60,000 bases of DNA from Hydractinia symbiolongicarpus (taxonomy: Eukaryota > Cnidaria > Hydrozoa > Anthoathecata > Hydractiniidae): assembly GCF_029227915.1 (NCBI RefSeq), contig NC_079884.1, positions 26,228,001 through 26,288,000 of the forward strand. The letters run 5' to 3'. The translations under genes were made by a program, and so were the position numbers. Below the pieces are notes generated by a model. That model ran no database searches. It saw only the letters and a list, made by a program, of their open reading frames with translations, and had not been told where the DNA came from. Below are positions 11,471 through 22,335 of this stretch, piece after piece; the stretch's first letter is position 1, and the number at the start of each line of letters is the position of its first letter.

Positions 11471-13781
11471 ATGTACGCCACATCATATGACATCATCGAC
11501 TGGAAGTCATGCGAAAGTTACTCACAATCAGCCTCTGCGCAGGTTTCCAGAGACATCGCCTCTGGCACGGAGATCATCTTTCCAAAGTTATTTCATGAAC
11601 GACGGGAGAACAGTGAGACGAGTATCGTCTCTTCAAATCCCGATTTCGAACTACCAGATGGTCCGTTGAAGTTTTACAATTCGGAATATCATGCAGATTC
11701 TATGGATCAGCAATCGGTTTATCAGAAAGTAGCGAACTGGGTTCTAACGCAACGCAACTATTTTCGTAATGTGGAACAGCAAGTGAGAGATGATGATATC
11801 GAAGTGATCGATCCTGTTGATTTGTTTCATGAGTCGATTCTCAATGATTATCAGGTTATAACAGGTATGTCACGGATGTGTTACCATTGGGTTCACACTT
11901 TCTTTTTTTACTTAGTATTAATCGTAGAAACAAGAACAGTAAGGGCGGAATCTTCACCGGCGATTTTTACGACGATCGTAATAAATACTCGAATTTGATT
12001 GGTCGCGATTTTCGTCATGACGAAAAGTTGAATTGGTTTCTACTTTTCGACACAAAAATCGTCGCGAAAATCGTCCAGGGGAGATTCGGCTTAACTGCTA
12101 ACGTTTTCATTGTTGGGCGATCTATACCCCTAGTATTTCTTGTTGCACTTCATTGCGATCAAGAATTGTTCTGCAAAGCCGTTTGTTTGGCAAAACGAAC
12201 CTACCTTTGATTGCTCGGCACGAGGCGCAACATTTAATTTTCTAGTGATAAAAATCACTTTTTGGGGGAACTTATAATTGTTTCTGGAATACCATAATTA
12301 CGAGCACCATTTTAGCGACTTGTTTATTTTGTCTTAGTGTTCCAAATCGTTTATTGTTCGCTTTCTTACATGTCAAGATATGAATAAAAACGTGTGAAAA
12401 GAAAGTTCAGACGTTTCTGTTATTTGTTGGTTGTTGGTTTTAAAAATAATTGTTTGTGACGTACAGTGTTAAGATTTCAAAAGAGAAATATATTTAACGC
12501 ACGTATCTTTAAGCCCTATATGAGGTGAAATAATGAATGTTGTAGCTAGCTATTATGCAGTGGGGCACTCACCGTGCTTTCGAATTCTTTCCTTACTTCT
12601 CACTCTTGTTTCCTTTCGTTGCAATCGATTTGTTAATATAGTGTCTTACCTCTAAAATCTCCTGTTTAGAAAACGAATTGGAACGTCGGGTACTGCTTCG
12701 TGATTTCGAAACGCATCGCTACCATATCGAGTCAATCGAGCAAGCTATGTTGATAAACGATTATCGATTCTTACGGCAGCCGAAAGGTAATATTGAATTA
12801 GAGCTGACACCGATAATAGAATTTCATACACTTTATAAAAACGAAACTGCGCATAGAAAAAGAAGAAATTCGTCATCCTCTTCGGCATCGTCATACGTCG
12901 AGCAAGGCGAGGAACAGATAAAATTTCTCGGAGTACCAAGGTTGCTGGAGAATTACGTCATCTTAAATCGTGAAGGTTACGTTGTCACTAACAATCCCGA
13001 CAGAGACATCTGGTTAGAACCTTTAAATGAATTCGAAGCTGTCGACGAACCAGTAGACGAGGATGAACTTGATATGGACTTTATCTCTTCATGGTTTTCG
13101 GATGTGTATCAAACGGATTTGAACACTGACGAAGTAAGAACTCTAGTGACTGTCAACACAGACATTTTAGAGAAAGTAACAGTTATTTCAGTGAGCAATG
13201 TCAGTGATGAAGATGTTTGGGTTGATGCGCCAGACATTCCACACTGGTTGGATGAGGATTATGAGGAACTCGAGTTGTTTAATCAACCAAGTAGGCCTTT
13301 ATACTATTATCGTGATCGCATTAAGGGTTGTTATAGGATAGTTGGCGTGGAAGATGAAACGGTGGTGTTGTTTTCCGGCAATGATGACGACAGTATATTT
13401 TATCCTGGGGAATGTGAGAATTGGGATGAGAATCAACAGAGTGAAGAGGACAGACTCGGTCGGTTCGTGAGAACTGATTCTGATAGGAAGAACGATTCTG
13501 GTATAGAGGACGATATTGTGACAGAAGACATCGCTATAGCCTCTTTATCGTTATCTAAAAAACGAGACAGGAATCTGGACCATAAAACTGCTTTAAGAGT
13601 AAACAAACGCGTGACATTTAGTAAAGATATGACGGAGAACTCAAAGCACGTAAACGCAAAATCTTTGATCGAAATTTTGTGGTTAGTACTTGGATGTGTT
13701 TTTATATTGACGGCAGCCATGTTGATTCAATACACACTGAATGAAAGAGGGAATGACTGGTGGTTTAAACAAAAAAAATGA
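11471..13781 (+). CDS. Unrecognised acidic, predicted tail-anchored membrane protein with an RVxF motif, 501 aa
   Basis: Two exons: 11471-11864 and 12670-13781 (TGA), joined in phase 1 across an 805-bp GT-AG intron; total 1506 nt. I do not recognise the family. There is no N-terminal signal peptide. The middle is strongly acidic (many D and E from about residue 250 to 420), with a serine-rich RRNSSSSSASS patch near residue 195 and a DSGIEDD motif. Residues 444-448 read KRVTF, which fits the RVxF docking motif used by many protein phosphatase 1 partners. One hydrophobic helix at about 467-488 (ILWLVLGCVFILTAAMLIQY) is followed by a 13-residue polar tail ending WWFKQKK, the layout of a tail-anchored protein facing the cytosol. 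A phosphatase-targeting or organelle-adaptor role is conceivable, but this is inference from short motifs. Codon use and the clean splice favour a real gene. Start chosen as the first ATG of the open frame; an upstream exon is possible. Confidence 0.8.
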
Positions 13782-14135
13782 TGCAAAAATCTTTTGTAAA
13801 GAACTATGGTTTGTAAAGCAAATAGTTGCTTTTGTTAAGTTTAAATACTTTTATTTATTTCTTTTATGCTTATCTTGTTTTGTTTGTTTAAAACCGATAT
13901 CGTTTCTCTTCATTCATCAAATTTATGTTTGATTTTTTTTTAATAATAAGATATTTTTTTAATAACAATACTTAAACAGCAGTGATTTTAATCTTCAAGA
14001 ATACTGTTGGCATCACACTGCATTTACTCGTCATTGTGTACCCTAAGCTTGCTGTATACCGAACCATCCAAATTTTTTATCATTCTTTATTTTTATTATT
14101 ATTTTTCATGTGATACTAAGATTGTAAATATGATA

Positions 14136-14141
14136 AATAAA
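14136..14141 (+). terminator. Polyadenylation signal AATAAA for the tail-anchored protein gene
   Basis: AATAAA 355 nt after the stop codon, in an AT-rich 3' region, with a second AATAAA near 14194. Either would give a UTR of normal length. Confidence 0.5.
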
Positions 14142-14245
14142 AATATTTATAGCTATTAGAATTTATTTTATTGACACTAAGAAATATTTTCAATAAATTA
14201 TATTTTCAAAAAATATTCTTCAACTTCATTCGAAAATTTGTATTT

Positions 14246-14600
14246 TTTTCCGACCTACTGTTATAGGTGAGGTCCTACAAAGGGACCTGTGTCCGTCCGT
14301 CCTTTGCCAGCTTTCCTCAGAATTGAATCATTAGTTTCTTCGGCTGTTTTGCACAACGATAGAGGACAATAGACCCTTTTTTAAGAACCGACTCAAAAAT
14401 GACGGGTTTATGCGTAAATGATCAAAAACAGTTTTATGGTTTTTGGGACATTTCTCAGGATTGGATCATTAGGTTATTCTAATTTTGCACATAGATAGAG
14501 AACAATTGCCCCTCAAATGCTACAAAGTCAATTCTTCCGGCCAAATGATGCTGGTTACGTGAGCAAAATGAGTCGAAACAGTTCAAAAATTTGTTTTTTG
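14246..14600. repeat. Decayed repeat with a hairpin end and a diverged 139-bp tandem duplication
   Basis: Near 14271-14290 an AGGTCC/GGACCT hairpin is followed by GTCCGTCCGTCC, a layout like the Helitron-like copies at 18971-19313. Then CTCAGAATTGAATCATTAG (about 14315) recurs as CTCAGGATTGGATCATTAG at about 14454. No coding potential was seen. Confidence 0.4.
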
Positions 14601-15341
14601 CTCGTATGTAATATTGTTACGTTTCTTAGAAATCCTACAGATTTTAATATAGTTGGTTGAAAACTTGACTTGACTTGACACCAGTTTAATACCCTTGTTT
14701 TACTTAAAAGATATCCAATTTGAAAAAAACTCTGTAAAGAGTTTTGATGCTGCTGATGTAAACGAACAGTTTGAAGAACTCACCACCAAAAATTGGTCAA
14801 GCTTTGTGCAAAATAACTTATTAAAGTAACGACATCTAATTTGTTGATGGTTACCAGCTGTTAAAAGCTCCGGCAACATTAATGACATCTATATATAAGT
14901 TACACTGTTGTTCTTTTATCTTTTCCATCAATTGACGTACGTGAAGATCCCATGAAATCGTTCCACCTTCACTTCTATGCGTGCTGGAAAATGTTCCAGA
15001 AGAAATTTCATTTTCTTATGCAAAAGCGCTTAAAAAATGTACCTAACTACTAACCTAGAAATTCTTTGTACTAACCATGCAGTTAATCCGAAAACAGTAA
15101 TTATGCTTAACGTTACCTGTTGCAATACAAAAGTTACCCTCTTTCAACCTCATCCCCGGGATGAGGTAACCTTCTTGAGAATAAATTAGTGTCAACATGG
15201 TAAATTTTTTCTGGCCCAAAAAACAACAACAGATTCTCTTTCAACAACACCGCCAAGCGTCTTCGTGTCGCCGTCATGACTTTGCTGGAACCCTGGTCCC
15301 CGGGCCTTTTTTGCTGCCGCGGCAGCCACACTCCTAGCGAT
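14601..15341. other. Non-coding stretch with GC-rich palindromic patches
   Basis: No gene supported. Near 15146-15170 a GTTACC...GGTAAC inverted repeat encloses a near-palindrome centred on CATCCCCGGGATG. A GC-rich patch (about 15245-15325, with CCCCGGGCC and GCCGCGGCAGCC) resembles a transposon end but could not be assigned. Confidence 0.4.
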
Positions 15342-17450
15342 AAATCATGGGTAAGTCGTTCACGTATTACTTCCTGAATATAAAGGAGATATAGTATTCA
15401 ACATGTGTTAGACCTATGTACGTTCCCAAGCCTTGTGGAGATAATGATGTGCTATTCTCCATAAAGCACAAGTGTAGTAGCCTGTAGTAGAGCGTAGTAG
15501 AATGTATTTCTCTGTAGTAAAGCGTATTTCTCTGTAGTAGAGTGTAGTAGCCTGTAGTAGCTTGTAGTAGAGTGTAGTAGCTTGTAGTAGAGTGTAGTAG
15601 AGCGTATTTCTCTGTAGTAGAGCGTATTTCTCTGTAGTAAAGCGAATTTCTCTGTAGTAGAGTGTAGTAGCGTGTAGTAGAGCGTAGTAGAGCGTATTTC
15701 TCTGTAGTAGAGTGTAGTAGCCTGTAGTAGCTTGTAGTAGAGTGTAGTAGCGTGTAGTAGAGCGTAGTAGAATGTATTTCTCTGTAGTAAAGCGTATTTC
15801 TCTGTAGTAGAGTGTAGTAGCGTGTAGTAGAGCGTAGTAGCGTGTAGTAAAGCGTAGTAGAATGTATTTCTCTGTAGTAAAGCGTATTTTTCTGTAGTAG
15901 AGTGTAGTAGCCTGTAGTAGCTTGTAGTAGAGCGTAGTAGTTGTAGTAGAGCGTAGTAGAATGTATTTCTCTGTAGTAAAGCGTATTTCTCTGTAGTAGA
16001 GTGTAGTAGCCTGTAGTAGAGCGTAGTAGAATGTATTTCTCTGTAGTAAAGCGTATTTCTCTGTAGTAGAGTGTAGTAGCGTGTAGTAGAGCGTAGTAGA
16101 ATGTATTTCTCTGTAGTAAAGCGTATTTCTCTGTAGTAGAGTGTAGTAGCCTGTAGTAGCTTGTAGTAGAGTGTAGTAGCGTGTAGTAGAGCGTAGTAGA
16201 ATGTATTTCTCTGTAGTAATGCGTATTTCTCTGTAGTAGAGTGTAGTAGCGTGTAGTAGCTTGTAGTAGAGTGTAGTAGCGTGTAGTAGAGCGTAGTAGA
16301 ATGTATTTCTCTGTAGTAAAGCGTATTTCTCTGTAGTAGAGTGTAGTAGCGTGTAGTAGAGCGTAGTAGAATGTATTTCTCTGTAGTAAAGCGTATTTCT
16401 CTGTAGTAGAGTGTAGTAGCCTGTAGTAGCTTGTAGTAGAGTGTAGTAGCGTGTAGTAGAGCGTAGTAGAATGTATTTCTCTGTAGTAAAGCGTATTTCT
16501 CTGTAGTAGAGTGTAGTAGCCTGTAGTAGCTTGTAGTAGAGTGTAGTAGCGTGTAGTAGAGCGTAGTAGAATGTATTTCTCTGTAGTAAAGCGTATTTCT
16601 CTGTAGTAGAGTGTAGTAGCCTGTAGTAGCTTGTAGTAGAGTGTAGTAGCGTGTAGTAGAGCGTAGTAGAATGTATTTCTCTGTAGTAAAGCGTATTTCT
16701 CTGTAGTAGAGTGTAGTAGCCTGTAGTAGCTTGTAGTAGAGTGTAGTAGCGTGTAGTAGAGCGTAGTAGAATGTATTTCTCTGTAGTAAAGCGTATTTCT
16801 CTGTAGTAGAGTGTAGTAGCCTGTAGTAGCCTGTAGTGGAGCGTAGTAGAATGTATTTCTCTGTAGTAAAGCGTGTTTCGCTGTAGTAGAGTGTAGTAGC
16901 CTGTAGTAGAGCGTAGTAGCGTGTAGTAGAGCGTAGTAGAATGTATTTCTCTGTAGTAAAGCGTACTTCTCTGTAGTAGAGTGTAGTAACCTGTAGTAGA
17001 GCGTAGTAGAGCGTATTTCTCTGTAGCAGAGTGTAGTAGCCTGTTAAGAAGCGCAGGGGTTTACAGCAGTTAAGCTTCATACAAATAGTTTCAAAAAATA
17101 TTCTAACTTTTCAGTTAAATTGAACTGGGGAAAACGGTGTTCAAGTGACTACCATCGCCATGATGGTCTCGCACTATATACAAACGAAAAATTATCTGGA
17201 CATCTTCCCACAAAAGATTCTTATCAGTACATCAATTGTAGTTGGTAGATAAACAAGCCATGATGGCCGATTCGCCAGTGGTCATCATAATATCAGAGAC
17301 AAAGAAACAAATTTAGCAGACACGCCTAAATATTCATTTTCAATTTCACAATCTTGTGTTTTACTGCGCTTACCCAACGAGACATGATCAGTTTGTTTGA
17401 GTGTAACAGAATACATCACAAGCAATGTATTTTCCAAATACCATTAATGA
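15342..17450 (-). mobile_element. Satellite-bearing repeat unit, copy 1 (inverted relative to copy 2)
   Basis: The whole interval is repeated in reverse complement at 34465-36098. Homology includes unique flanks on both sides of the decamer array: about 130 bp at 15342-15470 and about 410 bp at 17040-17450. It breaks off near both limits. Shared rare variants at the array edges (for example CTGCTACAGA and GAAGTACGCT near 16965-17030) show that the copies descend from one unit. No transposase, clear TIR or target duplication was seen, so the mobility mechanism is unknown. Confidence 0.7.
15471..17039 (-). repeat. Decamer satellite array 1 (about 157 units, 100-bp higher-order repeat)
   Basis: Read on the minus strand, this is an unbroken series of 10-mers such as CTACTACACT, CTACTACAGA, GAAATACGCT, TTACTACAGA, GAAATACATT, CTACTACGCT and CTACTACACG, all keeping TAC at unit positions 5-7. 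One unit near 15940 has lost a base; the rest stay in register. From about 16441 to 16840 ten decamers form a near-perfect 100-bp higher-order repeat. A 542-codon open frame crosses it on the minus strand (15452-17080) because none of the units creates a stop in any frame on that strand. I judge that frame non-coding (see findings). Confidence 0.95.
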
Positions 17451-17479
17451 AGGCGAGTGATCAGTATTACGTAAGAGAT

Positions 17480-17842
17480 ACGGTTGTTTCCGTAAATTAG
17501 ACCCTTGATAAAAATTTAGAAAAAAGCTCCTGTTTTAGAAGCAATCCATACATCTCAGATTCAGTTGTTTCGGTGGATTGGGCCATTGTTAAGCATTCAG
17601 GAAAAAGCTCCTATTTCTAGAAGCAATCCATATATCACAGATGCGGTTATTTCGGTAAATTGAGCCATTGATTAACATTCAGGAAAAAGATCCTGTTTCT
17701 AGAAGCAATCCGTACATAATAGAATTACTTGTTTTGGTGAGCTAGGCCATTGATAAAAATTCAGGAAAATGGTCATGTTTCTAGAAGCAATCTATACATA
17801 ACAGGTTCAGTTGTTTTGGTGAATTGGGCCTTTCATAACCTT
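17480..17842. repeat. 82-bp tandem repeat, about 4.4 copies
   Basis: The motif GAAGCAATCCATACAT recurs with starts spaced exactly 82 bp apart (GCAATC at 17541, 17623, 17705 and 17787). Each is followed by TTCGGTGAATTGGGCCATTG-like sequence. Copies are diverged by roughly a tenth to a fifth. It lies immediately beside satellite-unit copy 1. Confidence 0.85.
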
Positions 17843-17857
17843 TTAGATAATACTTTT

Positions 17858-18085
17858 TGACATTCAATTTTGGCCGGAATATAAAATTTCAGAACAAAAG
17901 TTACCGAATTTGGCGCTTGTCTATGATAATATCAGTTAAACGCTCCATGTTTCTCTTGTTTCGTTCAATTTTGACAATATAAAACGAAATTTTAGACCAA
18001 AAATCACCGAAGTCGGCACTTGTCTATGCCATTATCAATTAAGCGCTCCATGTTTCTCTCGTTTCGCTTAATTTTGGCCGGAAAA
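17858..18085. repeat. Duplicated 103-bp unit
   Basis: A segment beginning ACCGAATTTGGCGCTTGTCT at 17903 recurs as ACCGAAGTCGGCACTTGTCT at 18006, and both run into CGCTCCATGTTTCTC. Two diverged copies, no coding signal. Confidence 0.75.
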
Positions 18086-18970
18086 TGAAATGTGTCTAAG
18101 GTATTGTCACATATACGAACTCTACTTGTCTTGTTTCGATGAATTAAGACCTGAATACTTTTGTATATGCCGATTATCTCTTGGTTGAAAGAAACCTTTT
18201 TTTGTTTCACAACATTAAAACTTGTTAACGTATACCGGAACAAAGTTTTCGGCAAATATGTATCACGCCGTCTTCGCTAAGGATTAATCTGTTATGCTTT
18301 CGAATATAGAAGAATCCGTTTTTTGTGAAACAATTGTTAATATATATTGAACGATTGTAGTTTATAGTTGTAGAGTCTTGATGAAATCTAGTGGTGTTTG
18401 TGTATTTCACAGACTAAAAGCTACTTTCTAAAAATATGCTCATGCACTACGAAAGTCAAAACAATTAGCATCCGTGGCATCACAGAATGTTTCACAAAAA
18501 GATTGCTACTTCTTTATGAATTGCTTTTTGTTAATATAGGAAGTTTTTTATATGATTAATTCAAAAATAATATGATCAAGCTTGTGGTCATCCTTTTTAA
18601 TATATTACATAGGGAATGATATTGAGACATTCACTTTCCGTTTGATAGCCCATTGTGATTGATTTCAATTTATTTCCACAAATGAATATGTATAATACAG
18701 TGTCACGTATAAGGTGTGCTAGTTTTACGTATATTATACGTCTTGTATTATTCTAAGAAGCAATTAACTACTTGTTAAAAAGGGAAAAATATATATTCTA
18801 CAAATAGTTGAAATATAGTATAGAGCTATTAGTTTTTCTCTTCTTGATTAAAGTAGAATGAAAAGTCCTTGTAGGCTAAAAGATTTCGGAACAAATTCAA
18901 TTTATTTCATTCCCTTTATAGTTCAGAAACATACTTTAATGACTTGACACAAGTTGATAATATAAATTGA
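18086..18970. other. No recognised feature
   Basis: AT-rich, with no open frame that looks like protein and no repeat family that I recognise. Confidence 0.5.
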
Positions 18971-19126
18971 CTAGTCGTTGATTAGTCGCCCGTCCTTTAT
19001 ATTTACCTGTCGCAGCAAAGTGAATAAAAATATATCGCATTTGATATTCGTGTTTCCGCAACATCATTTTCTAACTCAGCGGGGGGTCCGCGCAGAGACA
19101 GACAGACGACGGCTATTATTATAGAG
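18971..19126 (-). mobile_element. Helitron-like non-autonomous element, copy A
   Basis: On the minus strand it starts TCTCTATAATAATAGCCGTC (19126 downwards), continues with CTGTCTGTC repeats, and ends at CTAG (18971-18974). It aligns along its length with copy B but lacks the terminal GC hairpin. No TIR and no target duplication were seen, as expected for rolling-circle elements. Confidence 0.55.
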
Positions 19127-19127
19127 A

Positions 19128-19313
19128 CTAGTCGTTAGCCCGTGGAAAAATCCACGGGGTCGTCCGTCCTTCAAATTAACCCGTTGCAACAAAGTGGGCA
19201 GAAATATATCGCATTTGGTATTGATGCGCATTTTAAAAATTCGTGTTTCCGTTACGGGACACGGCTTTCGCGGACACACAGACAGACAGACGACGGCTAT
19301 TATTAAATAGATT
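19128..19313 (-). mobile_element. Helitron-like non-autonomous element, copy B, head-to-tail with copy A
   Basis: Minus-strand start CTATTTAATAATAGCCGTCG, then GTCTGTCTGTC. Its 3' end carries a perfect hairpin CCCGTGG-AAAAAT-CCACGGG (19139-19158), followed eight bases later by CTAG (19128-19131). A subterminal GC hairpin followed by CTRR is the hallmark of Helitron 3' ends. The CTAG abuts the 5' end of copy A. Confidence 0.6.
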
Positions 19314-19479
19314 ACAAACAATAGAACATACTGTGTGAAATGAGTGAGAAGGATAAGAAGGAAAACGAAGGAGGAAAAAGCCCGTTTAAACAAGATTTCG
19401 GATACGATACGAAATCTTAAAAAAATATGTAATCCCGGAAAAGAGCTATGGTAGTTCAAATAATAAATACAGACGATAA

Positions 19480-20350
19480 CAGCTACATTATTCCGGGTCA
19501 CTGTCTGAGCCGGACAGGGAAACATGCCCCTCTTCAGGATTAACCTTTTCGCCATTGGTAAGCACTGAAATATAAAAAAATGTCATAGAAATGCATTTGA
19601 GAAACCATATCTAATCCTAAGTTTTAAAACTGCAAGAGCTGTTGTTAAGATATCCCAATCAGAAGCACACAATAAAGAAGAATCCTGAACATTTGACAAA
19701 ACCAAAAAAAAAAAAAATATAAATATAAACTAGCACAATTAGGCAAAAGAAGCCTCATTCGCATAAAAGTTGAAGCTATTGACATCTATCTCATTTTCCA
19801 ATTATACTGTAAAAAAGCCAGTAGCTAGACATTTTTTTTTTGAGTATGCCGACTTCTTCTTCGCATCTTTTCAACAACTCATTTTCGTTGTCGCCACTAT
19901 TTTTTAAACCCTACAGTACCTCAACCCGAATGTTTTCACAATGAGTGTAAAATCATGATATATGAAGTGTCAAGAAATGTAACAACAATTCTACTAACCA
20001 TCAATCTCTGTATTTTCCATCCATGGGAAATCAAAATCACTGTCTTCGCCAGACTTCTCCTCAACACGAGGTACACCAATGTCCCCGCAATGGTGTTATA
20101 ACATTTCATGAAGTCTTTATCAACGTCTCCACAGATTTACATACTATGTAATTCAATCCTCCTTTTATTATCTGCCTTCTTTGTTTCTTGTTTGTCCTTA
20201 TATGCATTGCTTCTGCCCATGAAATAAGGTGTCGTTGTCCTTTTCGCTTGCTGTTGTTATTTTCAAGTTTTTCACGGAGCAACTTTTCCATTTTGCTAGC
20301 AGGATAATTCTTTGTTGAGATCCACTCTAGATCTTTTGCATGAAACAAGA
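19480..20350 (-). pseudogene. Decayed or unidentified minus-strand coding segments
   Basis: Three pieces look protein-like on the minus strand. 20348-20106 gives a basic peptide (KNYPASKMEKLLREKLENNN, then SKRKGQRHLISWAEAMHIRT). About 20095-20000 gives an acidic peptide (VEEKSGEDSDFDFPMDGKY) that runs into a stop. After a good acceptor (TATATTTCAG, near 19570) a short exon-like stretch ends SLSGSDSDPE and a stop at about 19485. Frames do not join cleanly. It could be a dead transposon ORF or a host gene whose splicing I have not solved. Function unknown. Confidence 0.25.
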
Positions 20351-22200
20351 AGATATATTCAGATGATAGAATATATCTTACCTACTTTAATCATAGAAAC
20401 TTTGCAAGATTGAATTGAATTGAAGAACACTTTCGAAAAGTGAATTTAAATTTCATGAAATAGATTTTCGCCATGGAACCATTGTGTGATTGTTTTTTGA
20501 AGAGTACATACACATTTTCAATGTGTTTATTGAAATTTCAATACGTTCTTGTTTCAATTATTCCTTTTGAAATTTACTATATTGATCAGGAAGGAACCAT
20601 TTTTAGCTCGAAATATACTTGCTCTGCACTTCACTCACAAGTTACCTAGTGTACCTAGTGTAGATAAACAACCACCTCCAATTTACATTCGCTCAGCGGT
20701 CATTTTTTTAAATAATGGAACAATATTCAGCAACCTTTCCCAACAAACTATCTCATGCTGATTACGTAAGTCTCAAATGATTTTCCATTATAGAATACTT
20801 CATAGAATATTATTAAACAATTGATATTTTATACTCTTAGCCTTTTACTTTGTGCAAATTTAGTACTATACTGTGAGTTCTTGTGTTATGGTAGTTATCC
20901 TTTTTAAACAATTTAGTTTTTTGCGATTGTCTATACCATGGCAAACAACTCTGTTTGTGAGTGACCACGGTAAAATACACAGTATGGATTGGTGGCCCCC
21001 TAACTCACCGCTGGAGGCAAGAAAGAAGGTAAGATAACTCTTGTACGCGCCTAACTGACTGGCCATCTCCAAAAGCCACCCCCACCTCTCCCCCTCCTAG
21101 CTAATGACGGCAGTTTATTGTTTTCCACTTTCATATTAGAATCTTGATTACCTGTAAATAAACATTACCTACGTCCCCTAAACGACTATCGTGCAGAGAA
21201 ACGCACAGTTCTGTGAAAAAACGAGTCTGTCTAGCCACAAATTTAGCCAGGAGACCCAGCGTTTTCCCTTCAAACCGCCTTTACGATCAATTTTTTCTTT
21301 CTCTATCAAAGAAAGCTTAAATAACTAGGCTAGTCATAAAGTATGATATGAAATGTTATGGAAGGTTGAGCTGGGTATCCTGGCTACAGACTCAGCCTAG
21401 TGTAAGTGGCGGCTTCTCAAGTTTGTAGATACCTGATGATGACGTTAATAAATAAATGTTAGTGTTATATTTTCTTGTTTGAAACAGGGAAGAGGATGGG
21501 GAACAAGGATGCAGTAGTCCGTAAACCGCGGAGCGCCCTGCAGTGCAGCGGATAGACGCAGCAGCGATGCGCTCCGTCCTGACATAGTCACCAGGTCTCT
21601 ATATTATATGGATTCTCGGATTTCCTGAAAAAATCATCAATATATCCATTTTTCATACCTATGGTCAATATGTCAATATTTAGAAGCCCGTTCATTGCAG
21701 TGCATATGGACATAATATCAATTCTACATTATCGATATATTGTCCGTTTTTTATAGTGAGTATGTTGTAAAAACAAAGCCCTTAGAAGTCAAAAATGTCA
21801 TAAGGAGAACATTTTAAACCTTGTCAAAACCCAACAACTTTACTATTCAAATCTGGCTGTTCAAATCTTCGTTGTCGAACCATTAAAAAGCAATGTAAAG
21901 AGCCTTAACTTTTGATTAATCACGGTAGAAAAATTCGAAGAGCTTAAATTTCTGATTTGTTTCCATTTTAAAAAAGCAGCAAAAGATAAATAAGAATCTC
22001 CTCCATATCGTTATTTACCGGTACTGGCTTGGATAGAACTTGGTTACAAAAGACTGGGTAACAAAGCGTACGGCGGTTCTTATGATCAATGGCAATTAAA
22101 AATAATTAAAATACCGGAGATTAATGTAGTTTATTCTATTACACCGCAATTTTGCACACAAAAAGATAGAATAAGTGTATTACTGAATGAATTACAAATT
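20351..22200. other. Non-coding stretch, nothing firmly recognised
   Basis: Only short open frames without recognisable similarity. A GC-rich patch at about 21505-21590 (CCGCGGAGCGCC, CTGCAGTGCAGCGG) stands out from its AT-rich surroundings and may be part of an unrecognised repeat. Confidence 0.4.
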
Positions 22201-22335
22201 TTGAATTGATTTGGATTATTGTTTGTTGCAGTATGAAACTAATTACTGCACACCCTGTTGTTCTTTAATTTGAACTACCACCTTTTAAAGATGGATTGGA
22301 TTCGAACCAATAACTTTCATAGTCTTGCAACAATA
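22201..22335 (-). repeat. tRNA-like (SINE-type) repeat, copy 1
   Basis: About 135 bp repeated in the same orientation at 27776-27907. On the minus strand it contains GGTTCGAATCC, a perfect RNA polymerase III B box, within a 5-bp T-stem (ATTGG-TTCGAAT-CCAAT). A matching acceptor stem and A box are not evident, so it is not a functional tRNA gene. Confidence 0.6.

Noticed and set aside
13433-13720. 95-codon minus-strand ORF
   Set aside because: Shadow of the second exon of the tail-anchored protein gene; no similarity or own signals.
15452-17080. 542-codon minus-strand ORF as a real protein
   Set aside because: It consists of satellite decamers with no stop codon in any frame on that strand; the exit frame differs from the sister copy, so there is no sign of coding constraint.
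22260-22335. Functional tRNA gene on the minus strand
   Set aside because: The T arm and B box are perfect, but the 5' acceptor strand and D arm are missing and the sequence is repeated elsewhere.
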